Origin: an uncultured Eubacteriales bacterium
Lineage (GTDB): Bacteria > Bacillota > Clostridia > Oscillospirales > CAG-272
DNA length: 18,303 nt
Direction of reading: 5' to 3'
Assembly (NCBI GenBank): GCA_900549725.1
Contig: URPL01000032.1
Coordinates: 1 to 18,303, forward strand
Notes under the pieces: model-generated
Told to the model about the DNA's origin: nothing
The model's input: the letters and a program-made list of their open reading frames with translations, nothing else
Databases searched by the model: none
In this document: one piece after another, positions 5,523 through 13,116 of the stretch
How positions within the stretch are numbered: the stretch's first letter is position 1
How the letters are laid out: each line of letters starts with the position of its first letter
Position numbers and translations under genes: made by a program

Positions 5523-6593
5523 ATGCAGCATTTTGTAAAACCGGAACAGTATTTCGCCGCCGCAAACGGAATCGGCGGCTTTTCTTCGCTCTTTTCCGAG
5601 GTATTTTCCCCGATTGCATACAAGCGCATTTATATCATCAAAGGGGGACCGGGCAGCGGAAAATCCACATTTTTGCGCCGCGCGGCGGATGCCTGCATCA
5701 ACCGCGGCATCCGCACGGAAAAAATTCTATGCTCCTCCGACCCCGATTCTTTGGACGGACTTGTTCTTCCGGAGCAAAAAATCGCGCTGCTCGACGGAAC
5801 GGCGCCGCACGCCGCGGAGCCGAGCCTGCCCGGTGCCGCGGAAACGGTTTTGAATTTTTTTGATTTTTTTGATTGCGACGGGCTGCACCGACACAAATCG
5901 CAGCTGAAAGCGCTTTCCGATGAAAAAAGAGAGAACTATCAAAGCGCTTACCGATTGCTGCACGCGCTCGGGCAGCTGCATGCGCAGCTTGACTGCGTCA
6001 TTTCGGAATGCTTTGATCTGCAGAAGGCGCAGGGCACCGTTTCTCGTATGCTGCGCCGCATTGCCCCGCTGGGAACGCAAAGCGGTACGATTTATCTAAA
6101 CGCCAACAGCACCAAAGGCGCTGTTTTCCTGCAAAGCGGCGCAAAGCCGCTTGTGCGTGTTGCGCCGCTGCATGGCGCCGAAGAGCTGCTTCTCGATATG
6201 TTTTGTGATGCGCTTGACGCGGCGGAGATTTCCGCGGTGCGTGTTGCGGATGCACTGAATGAAAAAAAGACAAATGCGCTTCTCTTTGCCAACGGCTCCA
6301 TCGAAATCGGCACAAAGGCGGAAAATGCGCTCTGTCTGAATACGGCGCGCTTTTTAAAGAGCGGAATCACGCCTGCCACGCTGCGCAGAAAGACGCACGC
6401 CTTGTGCAACATTTGCGACGCAATTTTGCAAGAAGCATTTTTATATCTTGCAAAAGCGGGAGAAACTCATGCAAAAATCGAAGCGCTCTGTCATCCGTAT
6501 ATTAATTTCGGTGCGCTCAATGATTTTACGGCGCGGTTTCTCCGTGAGACGCTTTTACCGCAGTGCGGCAGACAGGAACAACCGTCACTGTAA
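5523..6593 (+). CDS. P-loop ATPase of the PRK06851 type
   Basis: A 356-residue cytosolic P-loop protein of a Firmicutes family known only as 'ATPase'; its cellular role is not established. The N-terminal half has the full signature: YIIKGGPGSGKSTF (Walker A, Gly42 to Thr49), the family-specific CSSDPDSLDG (70-79) and ALLDGTAPHAAEP (88-100) in the Walker B position. As I recall the family, it contains two related halves, each with a P-loop. Here the second half is recognisable only faintly (GAKPLVRVAPLHGAEELLLD, roughly 209-228) and has no GxxGxGKS, so only one nucleotide site should work. FFDFFD in the middle is coded by a striking T-rich run near 5853-5871. Start: ATG 5523 is the only candidate after the in-frame TGA at 5469, and it lacks a normally spaced ribosome site (see the leader hairpin). 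An unrelated ATPase family cannot be excluded, but the SSDPDSLDG and DGTAPH pair is quite specific. Confidence 0.75.
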   Translation: MQHFVKPEQYFAAANGIGGFSSLFSEVFSPIAYKRIYIIKGGPGSGKSTFLRRAADACINRGIRTEKILCSSDPDSLDGLVLPEQKIALLDGTAPHAAEPSLPGAAETVLNFFDFFDCDGLHRHKSQLKALSDEKRENYQSAYRLLHALGQLHAQLDCVISECFDLQKAQGTVSRMLRRIAPLGTQSGTIYLNANSTKGAVFLQSGAKPLVRVAPLHGAEELLLDMFCDALDAAEISAVRVADALNEKKTNALLFANGSIEIGTKAENALCLNTARFLKSGITPATLRRKTHALCNICDAILQEAFLYLAKAGETHAKIEALCHPYINFGALNDFTARFLRETLLPQCGRQEQPSL

Positions 6594-6638
6594 ATGTAAA
6601 ATTACTGTTGCGGCAGCTCAAATTTTTTCCGTTTCTTA

Positions 6639-6667
6639 TAGACAGATTTTTGCGGATATGCTATAAT
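6639..6667 (+). promoter_or_regulatory. Strong sigma-A promoter before apgM
   Basis: TAGACA (6639-6644), exactly 17 nt, then TATAAT (6662-6667), preceded by TGC as an extended -10. The start of transcription would be near 6674, giving a leader of about 114 nt before the apgM ATG. It lies in the 195-bp gap after the ATPase gene and probably drives the run of genes to thrC. Confidence 0.8.
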
Positions 6668-6787
6668 GAGTCAAAATGCAGGAATTTGACTGCGAAAAGC
6701 AAAAAATGCCGCCCCCGGACGCATTCCTTGCAAAAAAAAGCCGTGTATCCCTGCTGCAATTTACCAAAGAAACGGAGCTGCCCGATT

Positions 6788-8011
6788 ATGCGTTATCTCG
6801 TCGTCATCCCGGACGGCATGGCTGATTATCCCTGCCCTGCCCTTGACAATAAAACACCTATGGAGGCCGCAAAGAAGCCGACAATGGACGCGCTTGCCCG
6901 GCATTCTCTGTGCGGCAGCGTGATGAATGTGCCTGCACATATGGTTCCCGAAAGTGATACCGCCAACCTTGCAATTCTTTCTTATGACCCTGCCGTATAT
7001 TCCAAAGGGCGTTCCCCGCTGGAAGCGGTCAGCATGGGGCTGAACATGGCGCAGGACGATACTGCGATTCGCTGCAACATTGTTACTCTCAGCGAAGAGG
7101 AAGAAACATACGAAGACCGCCGCATGCTTGATCACAGCGCGGATGAGATCACAACCAAAGAGGCGGATGTGCTGATCAAGGCGGTCGGCGCGGCACTCGG
7201 GGACGATGACAAACGCTTTTATACCGGCGTCTCTTATCGCCACTGCCTGCTTTGGAAGGGGCTGTTTGAATCCTATCCTTTTGCAAGACCGCATGATATT
7301 ATCGGGCAGCGCATCGGCGCTTATCTGCCAAGCGGCGAGCAGGGGCAAAAATATCTTGCGCTGATGGAAAAAAGCTATGAGATTTTGAATCATCATCCCA
7401 TCAATGAAGCGCGCCGCAAGGCGGGGCTGCGCCCTGCCAATTCCATCTGGCTGTGGAGCCCGGGCGCAAAGCCCTCTCTTCCTTCCTTCCGGGAAAAATG
7501 GGGGCTGCGTTCCTGCGTGATCAGCGCGGTGGATCTGATTAAGGGCATCGGCATCTGCGCCGGCATGGATTCCATCGATGTCCCCGGTGCAACCGGCAAT
7601 ATCAACACAAACTTTGCCGGCAAAGCACAGGCTGCGATCAAGGCATTCCGGGACGGATACGAATATGTCTATGTGCATGTTGAAGCGCCCGATGAATGCG
7701 GGCACCGCGGCGAGCTTGAAAACAAAGTGAAGGCGGTGGAGCTGATCGACGATCAGATTCTGCGCCCCTGCCTTGCTTATCTGAAAGATAGCGGCAAGCC
7801 CTTTAAAATCATGGTGCTTCCCGACCATCCGACCCCGCTGTGCAAACGCACACATACGCACGAAGCCGTTCCGTTTTTCATCTATGACAGTGAAAAAGAG
7901 CAAAACGGCGTATCCCTGTACAGCGAGGCAAACTGCGCAGCGCAGCCGCTCTATGTGCCAAACGGCGATATGCTCATGGAATATCTCACCGGTAAAAAGA
8001 CGATGCTATAA
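6788..8011 (+). CDS. apgM: ApgM-type 2,3-bisphosphoglycerate-independent phosphoglycerate mutase / proposed homoserine kinase
   Basis: 407-residue alkaline-phosphatase-superfamily protein of the archaeal-type phosphoglycerate mutase group. Catalytic and metal residues are all visible: VIPDGMADYP (Asp9), the nucleophile in PESDTANLAIL (Ser46), APDECGHRGE (Asp292, His296), LPDHPTPL (Asp336, His337) and RTHTHEAVPF (His348). The open frame extends far upstream to 6563, but the ATG at 6788 gives the true family N-terminus, with ACGGAG about 10 nt before it; the upstream extension overlaps the promoter. Family knowledge: a bacterial subgroup of these proteins has been proposed to act as homoserine kinase in organisms without ThrB, based on linkage to threonine genes. 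Here threonine synthase lies downstream in the same run of genes, which favours that role. A glycolytic mutase role (3-phosphoglycerate to 2-phosphoglycerate) remains possible. Family is certain; reaction is not. Confidence 0.85.
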   Translation: MRYLVVIPDGMADYPCPALDNKTPMEAAKKPTMDALARHSLCGSVMNVPAHMVPESDTANLAILSYDPAVYSKGRSPLEAVSMGLNMAQDDTAIRCNIVTLSEEEETYEDRRMLDHSADEITTKEADVLIKAVGAALGDDDKRFYTGVSYRHCLLWKGLFESYPFARPHDIIGQRIGAYLPSGEQGQKYLALMEKSYEILNHHPINEARRKAGLRPANSIWLWSPGAKPSLPSFREKWGLRSCVISAVDLIKGIGICAGMDSIDVPGATGNINTNFAGKAQAAIKAFRDGYEYVYVHVEAPDECGHRGELENKVKAVELIDDQILRPCLAYLKDSGKPFKIMVLPDHPTPLCKRTHTHEAVPFFIYDSEKEQNGVSLYSEANCAAQPLYVPNGDMLMEYLTGKKTML

Positions 8012-8050
8012 GCGGCAATTGACCCGTTTTTGAAAGGAGAATTTTCGGAA

Positions 8051-8650
8051 ATGGAAGAAACAAAGCAAGTCCAAAATGCAAACGCTCCCGAAGAGAAGCC
8101 GCAAGGCGTTGACAAAAAAGTAAAAAACATATTCGATTATGTCGAAATGCTTGCCATTGCCGTTGCCGTTGTTGTGATATTGATCTCCTTTGTATTCCGC
8201 CTCACGGTCGTTGTAGGCGGCTCTATGGAGCAGACCCTGCAGCCCGGGCAGGTTCTTGTGATCACCAATTTATTCTATAAGCCGAAAACGGGCGACATTA
8301 TTGTGATTCAGCCTATGACCACCGATTATACAAACCCGATCATAAAACGCGTGATTGCAACAGAGGGTCAGGTGGTGGATATAGATTTTGATACCTGGCA
8401 GGTCACGGTGGACGGCGTTGCGCTGGACGAGCCGTATGTCAACCGCCCGAGCGACGCCTCCGTTCCCATGGACGGCTCCTATCTCTCTTTCCCCTATACC
8501 GTGGAAGAAGGAAAGCTGTTCGTCATGGGGGATAACCGCAACCATTCCACCGACAGCCGCGATATCCGCTTCGGACCGCTCGATGAGCGATATCTGCTCG
8601 GCAAAGCGCTTTTTTGCCTGTATCCTTTCGATCACTTCGGCGGCGTGTAA
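8051..8650 (+). CDS. lepB: Signal peptidase I (first of two tandem copies)
   Basis: Type I signal peptidase, 199 residues, which removes signal peptides from exported proteins on the outer face of the membrane. A charged cytosolic start (about 30 residues) is followed by one membrane helix (about 31-50) and then the S26 boxes: VGGSMEQTL with nucleophile Ser58, the general-base Lys99 in IIKRVIATEG, and GDNRNHSTDSR (160-170). The Lys region has no insertion, as in short Gram-positive enzymes. AAAGGAG (8033-8039) is 11 nt from the ATG at 8051; the upstream TTG at 8030 would lie within the ribosome site and is rejected. It begins 39 bp after apgM and ends 21 bp before a second paralogue. The two share KRVIATEG and the pattern xVDIDFDxWxVxV, pointing to local duplication. 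Confidence 0.93.
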   Translation: MEETKQVQNANAPEEKPQGVDKKVKNIFDYVEMLAIAVAVVVILISFVFRLTVVVGGSMEQTLQPGQVLVITNLFYKPKTGDIIVIQPMTTDYTNPIIKRVIATEGQVVDIDFDTWQVTVDGVALDEPYVNRPSDASVPMDGSYLSFPYTVEEGKLFVMGDNRNHSTDSRDIRFGPLDERYLLGKALFCLYPFDHFGGV

Positions 8651-8671
8651 TGCGCCCGTGAGGAGGACACT

Positions 8672-9283
8672 TTGAACAAGTTGCAACAAACGGATCTTCC
8701 GCAGCTTTCCGAGCTTGAAAGCGGGCTGTATCCCCCACCGACCGACCCCTCTTGCTATTGCAGGCGCTCCGCACGCGGCCTGTTTGAATGGCTGGAGCTT
8801 TTTGTTTGGGTCATCGGCATCACTCTGCTGATTTTTTCGGTGTTTCTGCGAGTTGCCGTAGTGGACGGCGATTCCATGCAGTCAACGCTGCACAGCGGCG
8901 ATACCCTGCTGCTCAGCGACTTCGGCTACACCCCGAAAAAGGGCGATATCATCGTGTTTCAGGTCGCCGGGAGCGACCATTCCCACCCCGTCGTCAAACG
9001 CGTAATCGCAACGGAGGGGGATACGGTTGATATTGACTTTGACGGGTGGACCGTCTCCGTCAACGACAACGTCATCGAGGAAAGCTATGTCACAAAGGCC
9101 GATACCGCCATGGAGCGCGGCAACATCGCCTTTCCGCTGACCGTACCGCAGGGCTGTGTTTTTGTGCTCGGCGATAACCGTAACGCTTCCTGGGACAGCA
9201 GATACAGCGCGGTCGGCTGCGTTGACACGCGCGCGATTCTCGGCAAAGTGCTGATCCGTTTTCCGGCACACCGATCAAAATAA
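8672..9283 (+). CDS. lepB: Signal peptidase I (second of two tandem copies)
   Basis: Second S26 signal peptidase, 203 residues, using a TTG start with AGGAGG (8661-8666) 5 nt upstream. The cytosolic part is longer and different from its neighbour (about 39 residues, Pro/Cys containing: YPPPTDPSCYCRRS), then a membrane helix at about 40-60, VDGDSMQSTL with Ser68, VVKRVIATEG with Lys109, and GDNRNASWDSR (167-177). All catalytic elements are intact, so both copies should be active, perhaps with different substrate preferences or expression. It precedes rbgA by 18 bp; a lepB gene directly before rbgA is the common clostridial arrangement, so this copy may be the positional ancestor and the 8051 copy the added one. 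That last point is inference. Confidence 0.93.
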   Translation: MNKLQQTDLPQLSELESGLYPPPTDPSCYCRRSARGLFEWLELFVWVIGITLLIFSVFLRVAVVDGDSMQSTLHSGDTLLLSDFGYTPKKGDIIVFQVAGSDHSHPVVKRVIATEGDTVDIDFDGWTVSVNDNVIEESYVTKADTAMERGNIAFPLTVPQGCVFVLGDNRNASWDSRYSAVGCVDTRAILGKVLIRFPAHRSK

Positions 9284-9301
9284 CCAAAAAGGAGAGACCG
9301 C

Positions 9302-10252
9302 ATGCCGTCCTCGCTTATTCAATGGTTTCCGGGGCATATGGCAAAAACCCGGCGCCTGATCAAAGAGAATCTGAAATATATCGATATTGTCATTGAGGTT
9401 CGGGATGCGCGGATTCCGCAAAGCTCCGCTAACCCGGAACTGCCATCCCTGATCGGCTCAAAACCGCTTTTGACCGTGTTCTCCAAAAGCTCCCTTGCTG
9501 ACCCCGCCGTGTCAAAGCTATGGAAAGACGCCTATACAGCTGCGGGGCTCGATTGTCTGTTTATCGATTCTCTCAGCGGCGAGGGCATTTCGAAAATCAA
9601 ACCGAGCGTTGATAAAATTCTTTGTCAAAAGCTTGCGCGCTATGCCGAAAAAGGCATGCACGGGCGCACGCTCAAGGCAATGATTGTCGGCATTCCGAAT
9701 GTCGGGAAATCCTGCCTGATCAATAAGATCTCCGCGAGCAAAAAGGCAAAGGTGGAAAATCGCCCGGGTGTGACGCTCACCAAGCAATGGGTAACAACGA
9801 CAATCGGGCTTGATCTTATGGATATGCCGGGCGTTTTGTGGCCGAAATTTGAAGATCAGAGCATCGGCGAAAAGCTGGCCATCTGCGGCTCCATCAAGGA
9901 TGAGATTCTGGATTCGGAGCGGCTTGCCGTCGCCCTGTGCGCACTTTTGCGCAAAGAGTATCCCGATGCCCTTTGCAAGCGGTACAGGCTTCCGGAGGAA
10001 ACGCTTGCCGAGCTTGACGACCACGCCCTTTTTCTTGACATCGGCAAGCGGCGCGGCATGATGCTGCGCGGCGGAGAAATCGACACGGAGCGTTGCTCCA
10101 AAATGCTGCTCGATGAATTCCGCAGTGCCACAATCGGCAGACTCACTCTGGAGCGCCCGCAAGAGAAATGCTTCAATACCACCAAAACGACAAATATCGA
10201 TACGGAGGCAAATCATGAAGCGTCAACCGATTCTGTTAGCACCGACGCTTGA
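9302..10252 (+). CDS. rbgA: Ribosome biogenesis GTPase RbgA/YlqF
   Basis: Circularly permuted GTPase that, in Bacillus, promotes late 50S subunit maturation. The N-terminus IQWFPGHMAKTRRLI and VRDARIPQSSANP are typical. Motif order is G4-G1-G3: G1 GIPNVGKS (130-137), the switch region PGVTLTKQW (155-163), G3 DMPGVLWPK (174-182), then the C-terminal RNA-binding-like domain ending TIGRLTLERP. Odd: the G4 position, normally NKxD (LLNKADKAD in Bacillus), reads FSKSSLAD at 60-67, so the Asn and the guanine-specifying Asp are both replaced by Ser. G3 is DMPG in place of DTPG. GGAG lies 6-7 nt before the ATG. The polar tail of about 25 residues overlaps the start of rnhB by 38 bp. The neighbours lepB, rnhB and yraN confirm identity. 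Whether it still prefers GTP is an open question. Confidence 0.92.
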   Translation: MPSSLIQWFPGHMAKTRRLIKENLKYIDIVIEVRDARIPQSSANPELPSLIGSKPLLTVFSKSSLADPAVSKLWKDAYTAAGLDCLFIDSLSGEGISKIKPSVDKILCQKLARYAEKGMHGRTLKAMIVGIPNVGKSCLINKISASKKAKVENRPGVTLTKQWVTTTIGLDLMDMPGVLWPKFEDQSIGEKLAICGSIKDEILDSERLAVALCALLRKEYPDALCKRYRLPEETLAELDDHALFLDIGKRRGMMLRGGEIDTERCSKMLLDEFRSATIGRLTLERPQEKCFNTTKTTNIDTEANHEASTDSVSTDA

Positions 10253-10841
10253 GCGGGAAGCGCAGGCGCTCGGATATCGATTCGTTTGCGGCACAGACGA
10301 AGCCGGGCGCGGTCCGCTTGCGGGCGATGTCGTTGCGGCGGCGGTCATTCTGCCGCCCGATCATGCGTATCCGGGACTGAACGATTCCAAAAAAATGACG
10401 GCGAAAGCGCGGGAGCGCCTCTATGAAGAAATCACCGCAACGGCGGTTTATGCCATTGCAAGCGCTACCCCGGAGGAAATCGATAAGATCAATATTCTCA
10501 ATGCCGCCATGCTTGCCATGCGCCGCGCAATCGAAGCCCTGCCGCAAAAAGCGGATTTTGCCCTGATCGACGGCAACTGTACAAGAGGTTTTATGCTTCC
10601 CTGCCGCGCCGTTGTCGGCGGAGACGGAATCTCCCCCTCCATTGCCGCAGCCTCCGTGCTCGCCAAGGTCACACGGGACCGCATGTGCCTTGCGCTGGAC
10701 GCACAATATCCGGAATATCATTTTGCAAAGCATAAGGGGTATCCAACCAAAGAGCATATGGATATTGTCCGCGCGCTCGGCCCCTGCCCCGCGCACCGAA
10801 AGAGCTTTCTCGGCTTTTTGGAAAAGGAGAAAAAAGAATGA
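10215..10841 (+). CDS. rnhB: Ribonuclease HII
   Basis: Cleaves the RNA strand of RNA/DNA hybrids and nicks at single ribonucleotides in DNA. The type 2 RNase H signature is complete: CGTDEAGRGPLAGDVV (Asp28, Glu29), ALIDGN (Asp119), GGDGISPSIAAASVLAKVTR (Asp137), and HKGYPTKEH near the C-terminus. Length (208 residues) is normal for the family. The frame is open from 10113, but that part is rbgA coding sequence in another frame. The ATG at 10215 has ACGGAGG (10201-10207) at 7 nt and gives the expected N-terminus. The start overlaps rbgA by 38 bp and the stop overlaps yraN by 4 bp (ATGA), so translation of the three is probably coupled. Confidence 0.95.
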   Translation: MKRQPILLAPTLEREAQALGYRFVCGTDEAGRGPLAGDVVAAAVILPPDHAYPGLNDSKKMTAKARERLYEEITATAVYAIASATPEEIDKINILNAAMLAMRRAIEALPQKADFALIDGNCTRGFMLPCRAVVGGDGISPSIAAASVLAKVTRDRMCLALDAQYPEYHFAKHKGYPTKEHMDIVRALGPCPAHRKSFLGFLEKEKKE

Positions 10842-11257
10842 CGACCACCGAGCTCGGAAAATGCGGCGAGGACGCCGCCTGTGCCTACCTGAGGCGGCAC
10901 GGATATGCCATCCTTGTGCGCAACGAGCGCTTCGGGAAAAACGAGATCGACGCAGTTTGCCGCCAAAAAAACGACTTGGTGTTTTGCGAGGTCAAAACCA
11001 GGACCGCACCGCCGGATATCCCTTCCCCCTACGGCACGGCAGCGGCAGCCGTAAACGCCGAAAAACAAAAGCATCTTATCGCCGCGGCAAAAGCCTATCT
11101 GCGTCGCTTTCCGCAGACTTCCCGCATCCGGTTTGATGTGATAGAGGTCTATGGCAAAATAACGAAAAAGCGATTCTTTTGCAAAGAGCGGGAACGCTTT
11201 TCCGTGCAAAAAATCAACCATATCGAAAACGCATTTATGCAAACAACCACGCTTTGA
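10838..11257 (+). CDS. yraN: YraN/UPF0102 family nuclease-fold protein
   Basis: 139 residues. YraN proteins have a restriction-endonuclease-like fold and are thought to act on DNA, but their role is not settled. The core is visible: LGKCGEDAACAYLRRHGY (Glu in the first helix), then the catalytic-type NEIDAVCRQKNDLVFCEVKT with Asp in EID and the ExK of EVK, followed by AVNAEKQKHLIAAAKAYL and a closing RFDVIEVYG strand. The last ~25 residues (KRFFCKERERFSVQKINHIE onward) are the usual variable end. The start ATG shares ATGA with the rnhB stop; GGAG in the preceding AAAAGGAGAAAAAAGA gives the ribosome site. The fixed order rbgA-rnhB-yraN supports the call. Confidence 0.9.
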   Translation: MTTTELGKCGEDAACAYLRRHGYAILVRNERFGKNEIDAVCRQKNDLVFCEVKTRTAPPDIPSPYGTAAAAVNAEKQKHLIAAAKAYLRRFPQTSRIRFDVIEVYGKITKKRFFCKERERFSVQKINHIENAFMQTTTL

Positions 11258-11271
11258 AAACGGAGAAAATT

Positions 11272-12762
11272 ATGTACTACATCAGCACAAGAGACACCGC
11301 ACCCGAGAAAACAATGTATTCCGCCGCACAGGCAATCTGCCATGGGCTTGCGCCGGACGGCGGGCTGTTTGTTCCGAACGAAATTCCGCATTTGGACAGC
11401 GCCGCGCTGAAAGCTCTCTGCCCGCTTACATACGCGCAGCGTGCGGCTGCCGTGCTCGGTCTTTATCTCACCGATTTTTCCGCCGAGGAGCTGCTCTCAC
11501 TTTGCGGCAGCGCCTATTCCGAAGAGGCCTTCCCTGCAGGGGCTGCGCCTGTTCGGACAGTGGATGAAACGACCTCAATGCTGGAGCTGTGGCACGGGCC
11601 GACCTGCGCTTTCAAAGATATGGCGCTTCAGCTGATGCCGAAGCTCCTGGTCGCCTCCCTGCAAAAAACAGGCGAGCGCCGCTGCGCTTATATCCTTGTC
11701 GCAACCTCCGGAGACACGGGCAAAGCGGCGCTGGAGGGCTTTCGCGATGTTGCGGGCACCAAAATCCTGGTATTTTATCCGCAGCACGGGGTCAGCGACA
11801 TTCAAAAGCTGCAAATGCAGACGCAGACGGGTGAAAATGTCTGCGTCGTCGCTATCGACGGAAATTTCGACGATGCCCAAAGCGGCGTCAAGCGTTTATT
11901 CGCCGATGAAGCCCTGGCAAAAGAGCTGCATCGGGAAGGCGTCTTTTTCTCCAGCGCAAATTCCATCAACTGGGGCCGCCTTGCCCCGCAGATTGCATAC
12001 TATGTCAGTGCATATTGCGATATGTGTAATCAGGGGCGCCTTACCCCGGGCGACACACTGGATGTCTGTGTTCCCACCGGAAACTTCGGCAATATTTTGG
12101 CTGCTTATTTTGCAAAACGAATGGGGCTGCCGCTTGGGCGCCTGGTCTGCGCCTCCAACCGCAACCATGTCCTCACCGACTTTTTCCAAAGCGGAAAATA
12201 TGACCGCAACCGCCCGTTTTATACTACCTCTTCTCCTTCGATGGATATTCTCATTTCAAGCAACCTTGAGCGGCTGCTGTATCTTTTGACCAATGCGGAA
12301 TATACCTCCGACTGCATGCGCAGGCTCAATGAAATGGGCTTTTATGAAATTTCCGACGCACTTTTGCAAACTCTGCACCGTGATTTTATCGGCGCTTTTG
12401 CCGATGAAGCTACCTGCGCCGAGGCAATCCGCACGGCTTTTGCAAAAAACAATCTGCTCATTGATCCCCACACCGCAGTTGCCTATGCCTGCGCAAAGCA
12501 GTATCAGGCGCAAACCGGGTCCGATACGCCAATGCTCATTGTTTCTACGGCAAGCCCGTATAAATTCGCGCAGGATGTGCTCGGCGCTTTGGATCAAAAG
12601 AAGCATCCTGCAAGCTTTTTGACCATGGAAATGCTCAGCGCGCAGACGGAAACGGAAATTCCTCTCCCGCTGAAGGCGCTGAAGGAAAAAACCGTTCGCT
12701 TTACCGCCACTGTCGGCGTAGATCAAATGAAGCAGTGCGTTCTTGAATTTGCGCGCGACTGA
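11272..12762 (+). CDS. thrC: Threonine synthase
   Basis: Pyridoxal-phosphate enzyme that converts O-phosphohomoserine to threonine. It is the long bacterial/fungal type, 496 residues. Family features: YYISTRDTAP start, LAPDGGLFVPNEIP, the PLP-lysine motif HGPTCAFKDMALQL (Lys115), the phosphate-binding ATSGDTGKAAL, FYPQHGVSDIQKLQMQT, SANSINWGRLAPQIAYY, VPTGNFGNILAAYFAKRMGLP, and VSTASPYKF near the C-terminus. The frame is open from 11179, but the ATG at 11272 has GGAG (11262-11265) 6 nt upstream and gives the proper N-terminus. It follows yraN by 14 bp and is the last gene before a strong terminator. No thrB, hom or lysC is in the window; the apgM-like gene at the head of this run is a candidate for the missing homoserine kinase step. 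Confidence 0.95.
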   Translation: MYYISTRDTAPEKTMYSAAQAICHGLAPDGGLFVPNEIPHLDSAALKALCPLTYAQRAAAVLGLYLTDFSAEELLSLCGSAYSEEAFPAGAAPVRTVDETTSMLELWHGPTCAFKDMALQLMPKLLVASLQKTGERRCAYILVATSGDTGKAALEGFRDVAGTKILVFYPQHGVSDIQKLQMQTQTGENVCVVAIDGNFDDAQSGVKRLFADEALAKELHREGVFFSSANSINWGRLAPQIAYYVSAYCDMCNQGRLTPGDTLDVCVPTGNFGNILAAYFAKRMGLPLGRLVCASNRNHVLTDFFQSGKYDRNRPFYTTSSPSMDILISSNLERLLYLLTNAEYTSDCMRRLNEMGFYEISDALLQTLHRDFIGAFADEATCAEAIRTAFAKNNLLIDPHTAVAYACAKQYQAQTGSDTPMLIVSTASPYKFAQDVLGALDQKKHPASFLTMEMLSAQTETEIPLPLKALKEKTVRFTATVGVDQMKQCVLEFARD

Positions 12763-12764
12763 AT

Positions 12765-12802
12765 AAAAAAAGAAGCCGAGCGTGTCGCCCGGTCTTCTTT
12801 TT
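12765..12802. terminator. Bidirectional intrinsic terminator between thrC and the DUF1540 gene
   Basis: AAAAAGAAGCCGAGCG pairs with CGCCCGGTCTTCTTTTT around a TGT loop, with one mismatch and one bulge. An A-run on one side and a T-run on the other allow termination of both converging genes: thrC stops 2 bp before it and the minus-strand gene stops 6 bp after it. Confidence 0.85.
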
Positions 12803-12808
12803 GCCGCA

Positions 12809-13000
12809 TTAAAGATTCTTTTGACGGAAGGTTGCGCAAACCGTATCCGTGCTGGAGGTCGCATAGCTCGGTCCGACAGTAATCTGCTCTGCGGTACAGT
12901 AGCAATCGCCGTCGTGATGCGCGCAGTTTTTCACATCGCAGGAAATCCCGCGAATGTGCTTACAGGTGTGTTCCTTGTCATTTTGTGCAAGCAAAGACAT
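12809..13000 (-). CDS. DUF1540 domain protein
   Basis: 63-residue Cys-rich protein matching the DUF1540 pattern: IRGISCDVKNCAHHDGDCYC then TAEQITVG and DTVCATF. Cys at 13, 21, 26, 33, 35 and 55 probably bind a metal, most likely zinc; the function of the family is unknown and it is common in Clostridia, often in two copies per protein (here one). The open frame begins at GTG 13012, but the AGGTGG-type ribosome site (in GAAAGGTGG, about 13008-13016) overlaps that codon, so the ATG at 13000 is chosen. It is transcribed toward thrC and divergent from the phosphoesterase gene at 13117; the 116-bp gap must hold both promoters, but I see no convincing pair. Confidence 0.85.
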   Translation of the reverse strand: MSLLAQNDKEHTCKHIRGISCDVKNCAHHDGDCYCTAEQITVGPSYATSSTDTVCATFRQKNL

Positions 13001-13116
13001 TGTAATTTCCACCTTTCAAATGTTGCTTTTTCGCCTCACATTTTCCGTGTAAGACATATGCAGTATGCCCGCATTCTCCGGGCGCTATACAAAGCCATAC
13101 AAAAAGGAGGGATTCC

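Noticed and set aside
6676..6825. Possible leader peptide starting at ATG 6676, just after the predicted transcription start
   Set aside because: No ribosome site, it runs into apgM in another frame, and the composition shows nothing like an attenuator peptide (no run of Thr, Ile or Ser codons).
6761..7903. A 380-codon minus-strand open frame opposite apgM
   Set aside because: Antisense shadow of a clear enzyme gene, with no promoter or ribosome site.
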